DNA from: Warburgia ugandensis
Lineage: Eukaryota > Streptophyta > Magnoliopsida > Canellales > Canellaceae
Direction of reading: 5' to 3'
Length of the DNA stretch: 64,000 nucleotides
Assembly: GCA_035236585.1 (NCBI GenBank)
Contig: CP141132.1
Location: forward strand, 21,117,945 to 21,181,944
The notes beneath the pieces were generated by a model. That model was not told where the DNA came from, searched no databases, and saw only the letters and a list, made by a program, of their open reading frames with translations. Within the stretch, counting starts at the first letter, position 1, and each line of letters opens with the position of its first letter. Both the position numbers and the translations under genes were made by a program. This document shows positions 61,340 through 64,000 of the stretch, one piece after another.

Positions 61340-63027
61340 TTCCTCCCAGTCCCTCATATATACTTAGCTTATCTTTTAAACACTAAGGACAATGCTTCCT
61401 TTAGCTTGGGGGGCATAGAATTCTAGCAAATTCTAGTCTTTTTATAGTTTTTTTTTTAAAAATAAAAAGAGAAATTTTGAAAATCTTTTTGAATTTCAAG
61501 GCCAATTCCTATACTATGATGAGAATTGGAATTTTCAAAATTTATTTCTTCTCTCACTACTTTAGCTTATTAATAGAATAATACATGATTAGTTTATTCA
61601 TTTTCTAAAGTGTTTCATAACAACTAATCTCTAACAATCTTATACATACTGTCACATGTACTCTATTTATACTAATAAGTGGTTTATGACTTTGAAACCT
61701 TGACCAATAAACATGTGATTAGTTGAGCCATTCATTTTTTTTTTTTTTAGGGTTATACATAAATTCAACAATTTTCTTCAGAGTGTGTAAATTCTAGTTG
61801 ATCCTAGTATTCTTTCAATTGGCCAATTACTAAGAGTAATTACTGAGTATTATCCTTAATCTTCTAGAAGTTTGCTCAAACTGATAGAAAATACTAACCT
61901 AAGAAATGATTTAGGCCATCCTTGTTGAAACATAAAGCCAAAAAGCCTATCCAATGATATTTTCACCATTAGTTAGCCTTTTTGAACCTTTTATATAAGC
62001 CTTTTTCCTTGTAAACACATTTACCTACACCCATATTAACCCAATATTAAATGTGCATTACCTATTTTCTACAAAAATAAGTTAGAGATACTTGAAGAAA
62101 TATCTTTAAATTACAATTCAACAAAGAAAGTGAATATCAAGAAAAGAAAGTTCTTCAAAGAGATCCAAAGAAATTCAAAATATGTAAAAGAAAGAATAAA
62201 GAAAAGTACAAAAGTACAAAAGAAATTTTACTTCAGTGCAATGAAAAAGAATTGTAAATCATTAGCAGAAAATCTCTACTTATTTTTGAAGACTTTGAAT
62301 ACCCTACCGTGTTTCTTATCTCCCTATCCTAAGCCTATGTTTTTTCCTAAATAAAGACCAATTGATCTTAGGTTGCACATGCTCTTGATGGGGATATAAA
62401 TAGATAGAAATTAGGGTGTGATATCCCTTTACTTTCTCTTGGTAATGACATCATTTTTTAAAGGGATCAAAAAAATTGCTTAGCACCTTCCTTCTTTCAA
62501 ATAACATGTGAGTTATTATAATTCCAAAAATCTGGTCATATAATTGAGATACACTTTTGATCCTTTCTCTGAGATTTTTATTTCTGAGTTTACATTTAAA
62601 CTGTGCGTTGAGATCAAAACATATTCTTAGTGGAATTATGAGTAATAATCTACTTAGAAGTCAATAGATATTAACATGTTGATTGTACACACACTATACT
62701 CCTAGATACAAGTTTAAATGAATATCTTTAGTATACGAGTAGGGTTGTGAGCATTTTATCTATTCTTATTAGCTTGCTAAAGTCATTGAATCCTAACTAA
62801 TGAGAATTCTCTCAGATAAACTTAGGAATTGACCACTTTTTGAATTTTGCGAGTAAAGTCACTGCAAACCCTCACAAGGCTTTACTCATCCACTAAGGGT
62901 ACTTTAGAGGTTCAAGGGCTTGTTGCATAGGCTAAATGCAATTGTGTCAACATACGAAATTGATAATTTTTCAATAAAATGGTTTTCGCATTCTTTGCTT
63001 GGGACTAGTAAATTGCTAGTGGGGGTA
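61340..63027 (+). other. 3' non-pol region of element C with polypurine tract
   Basis: It matches B 50351-51845 along its length. It contains a TATA-like ttttatataagc at 61989-62000, remains of the small basic frame at about 62095-62351, and ends agtgggggta before the 3' LTR. Confidence 0.8.
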
Positions 63028-64000
63028 TGTAGAGTGCTCAATTTTGTATCCAAAAACCCTAAATTTCTATCGGTTTAGTGCATGAGATTTGTCACTTTTA
63101 CACTCATATGATGGATTTGCACTAAACTAATTAATCTCCATCTAACCATAATCCAATGTATTTTCAGGGTTAGATCATCATCAAAAGGCAATTATGTTTA
63201 AAATCATTGGTAAAATAATACCAATTAGGAATTTTCTATGTTTTATAAATTATGTGTTAAGATCTAAATGGGGAGATCATGCTAATCAACTTTTTATCTT
63301 ACTAATCAAGCTTAAATATAAATTGACAACTCAAATTGATCTAATTTTTGATGATCTAGGTGAATTGAAGAAGTGGAAGCCCAAGTCTTTGAGGATCAAT
63401 TCATCTATTTCACCACTAAGACTATGCAAGCCCAGATCACTCACACTTTGGTGTGAAAGTGGAAGACCATACAGGGCCCCACTCAATCCTTCATTCTTTC
63501 ACATATCAAGGGTCCACATGGTTGGAAGTGTATAAAATGGAAGAATGTATAGCATATGGATGATAAGGGAGCTATGGAATATCATGTGAAGATGAGGGAT
63601 TACACTTGATGGTCTCCTAAAGTGAAGATCAAATCAAAACAATTAATTGGAATTAGATGGATGGATGAACGATTGAGATCTTAAGGATGATAGCCCTATC
63701 AAGTTGCCATGTGTCACAAGGGGAGTTGCTAGTCAGAAGCAAGCTAGTAGCTTAACTTTTTGCAAACAAGAGGGATTTACTAATTCTATGAAGAGAAAGC
63801 ACCTAGAACCATTCCACTTTCATAAAAAGATGGTGATTGGAGGAGAAATTCAATGGTGGGTGAATAGGGGGCTCAAAGAGATCGGGAGTGGCTGCTAACA
63901 TTTGCTACTCCTCACTCTATATAAGGAGAATGAAGAAAAAGGGAATCAAGTAAAAAGGAGCAAGAAGAGGAAGAAGAAGAAGAGGTGGAGTTGACAGAAA
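63028..64000 (+). mobile_element. 3' LTR of element C, cut by the window end
   Basis: It begins TGTAGAGTGCTC and matches 51846-52640, including the TATA box ctatataagg near 63917-63926. It differs from the shared LTR by many substitutions and several indels, so the insertion is old. Any target duplication lies outside the window. Confidence 0.88.

Overview
This is nuclear DNA of a flowering plant. The signs are a split plant-type SWIB/MDM2 gene, tRNA-derived SINEs matching the angiosperm Au family, RTE-clade LINEs, hAT transposons and Ty3/Gypsy (Athila/Tat-like and Del/Tekay-like) LTR retrotransposons in AT-rich sequence with long microsatellites. The species cannot be named from the sequence. 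Only one host gene can be supported; almost every other recognisable coding stretch is a broken transposable-element gene.

Positions 689-18319 (+) hold the host gene, a 132-residue SWIB-domain protein with a probable plastid transit peptide. Exon 1 (689-967) and exon 2 (18200-18319) join in phase 0 inside the SWIB fold. The intron between them is 17,232 bp and full of transposons: a micro-truncated Au SINE (1847-1889), a 5'-truncated RTE LINE (2719-3090), a decayed hAT transposase fragment (about 4284-4980), and a near full-length antisense RTE LINE (6759 to about 17107). That LINE was split first or second by an antisense solo LTR (6912-9822) and by a complete hAT element (10250-14435), each with a clean target duplication. 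A second Au SINE (17206-17371) lies near the 3' end of the intron.

From 18320 to about 27620 I see no host gene: the 3' flank of the SWIB gene, AT-rich DNA with a 135-bp-arm inverted repeat, and a possible decayed Gypsy LTR with a (GA)48 tract. Positions 27625-30910 carry the best-preserved RTE LINE (+), with one long reading frame interrupted by one 14-bp duplication and four nonsense codons.

From 33635 to the window end is a chain of LTR retrotransposons. Element A (Athila-like: 5' LTR 33635-34763 and gag) runs into element D (Del/Tekay-like: LTR 36934-40187, tRNA-Met-type primer site, gag and protease). D stops at an antisense LTR, F1 (41891-44090). F1 is joined to an Athila/Tat-like tandem: truncated LTR (44091-46159), internal region B (pol deleted, with a second antisense LTR F2), shared LTR (51846-54904), internal region C (gag, protease, RT, RNase H and integrase all present but broken) and a 3' LTR from 63028 that runs off the window.

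None of the element proteins is intact. The main biological interest is the SWIB gene that must splice across 17 kb of nested transposons, the nesting order, the shared-LTR tandem, and a small basic reading frame with its own TATA-like box conserved in both B and C.
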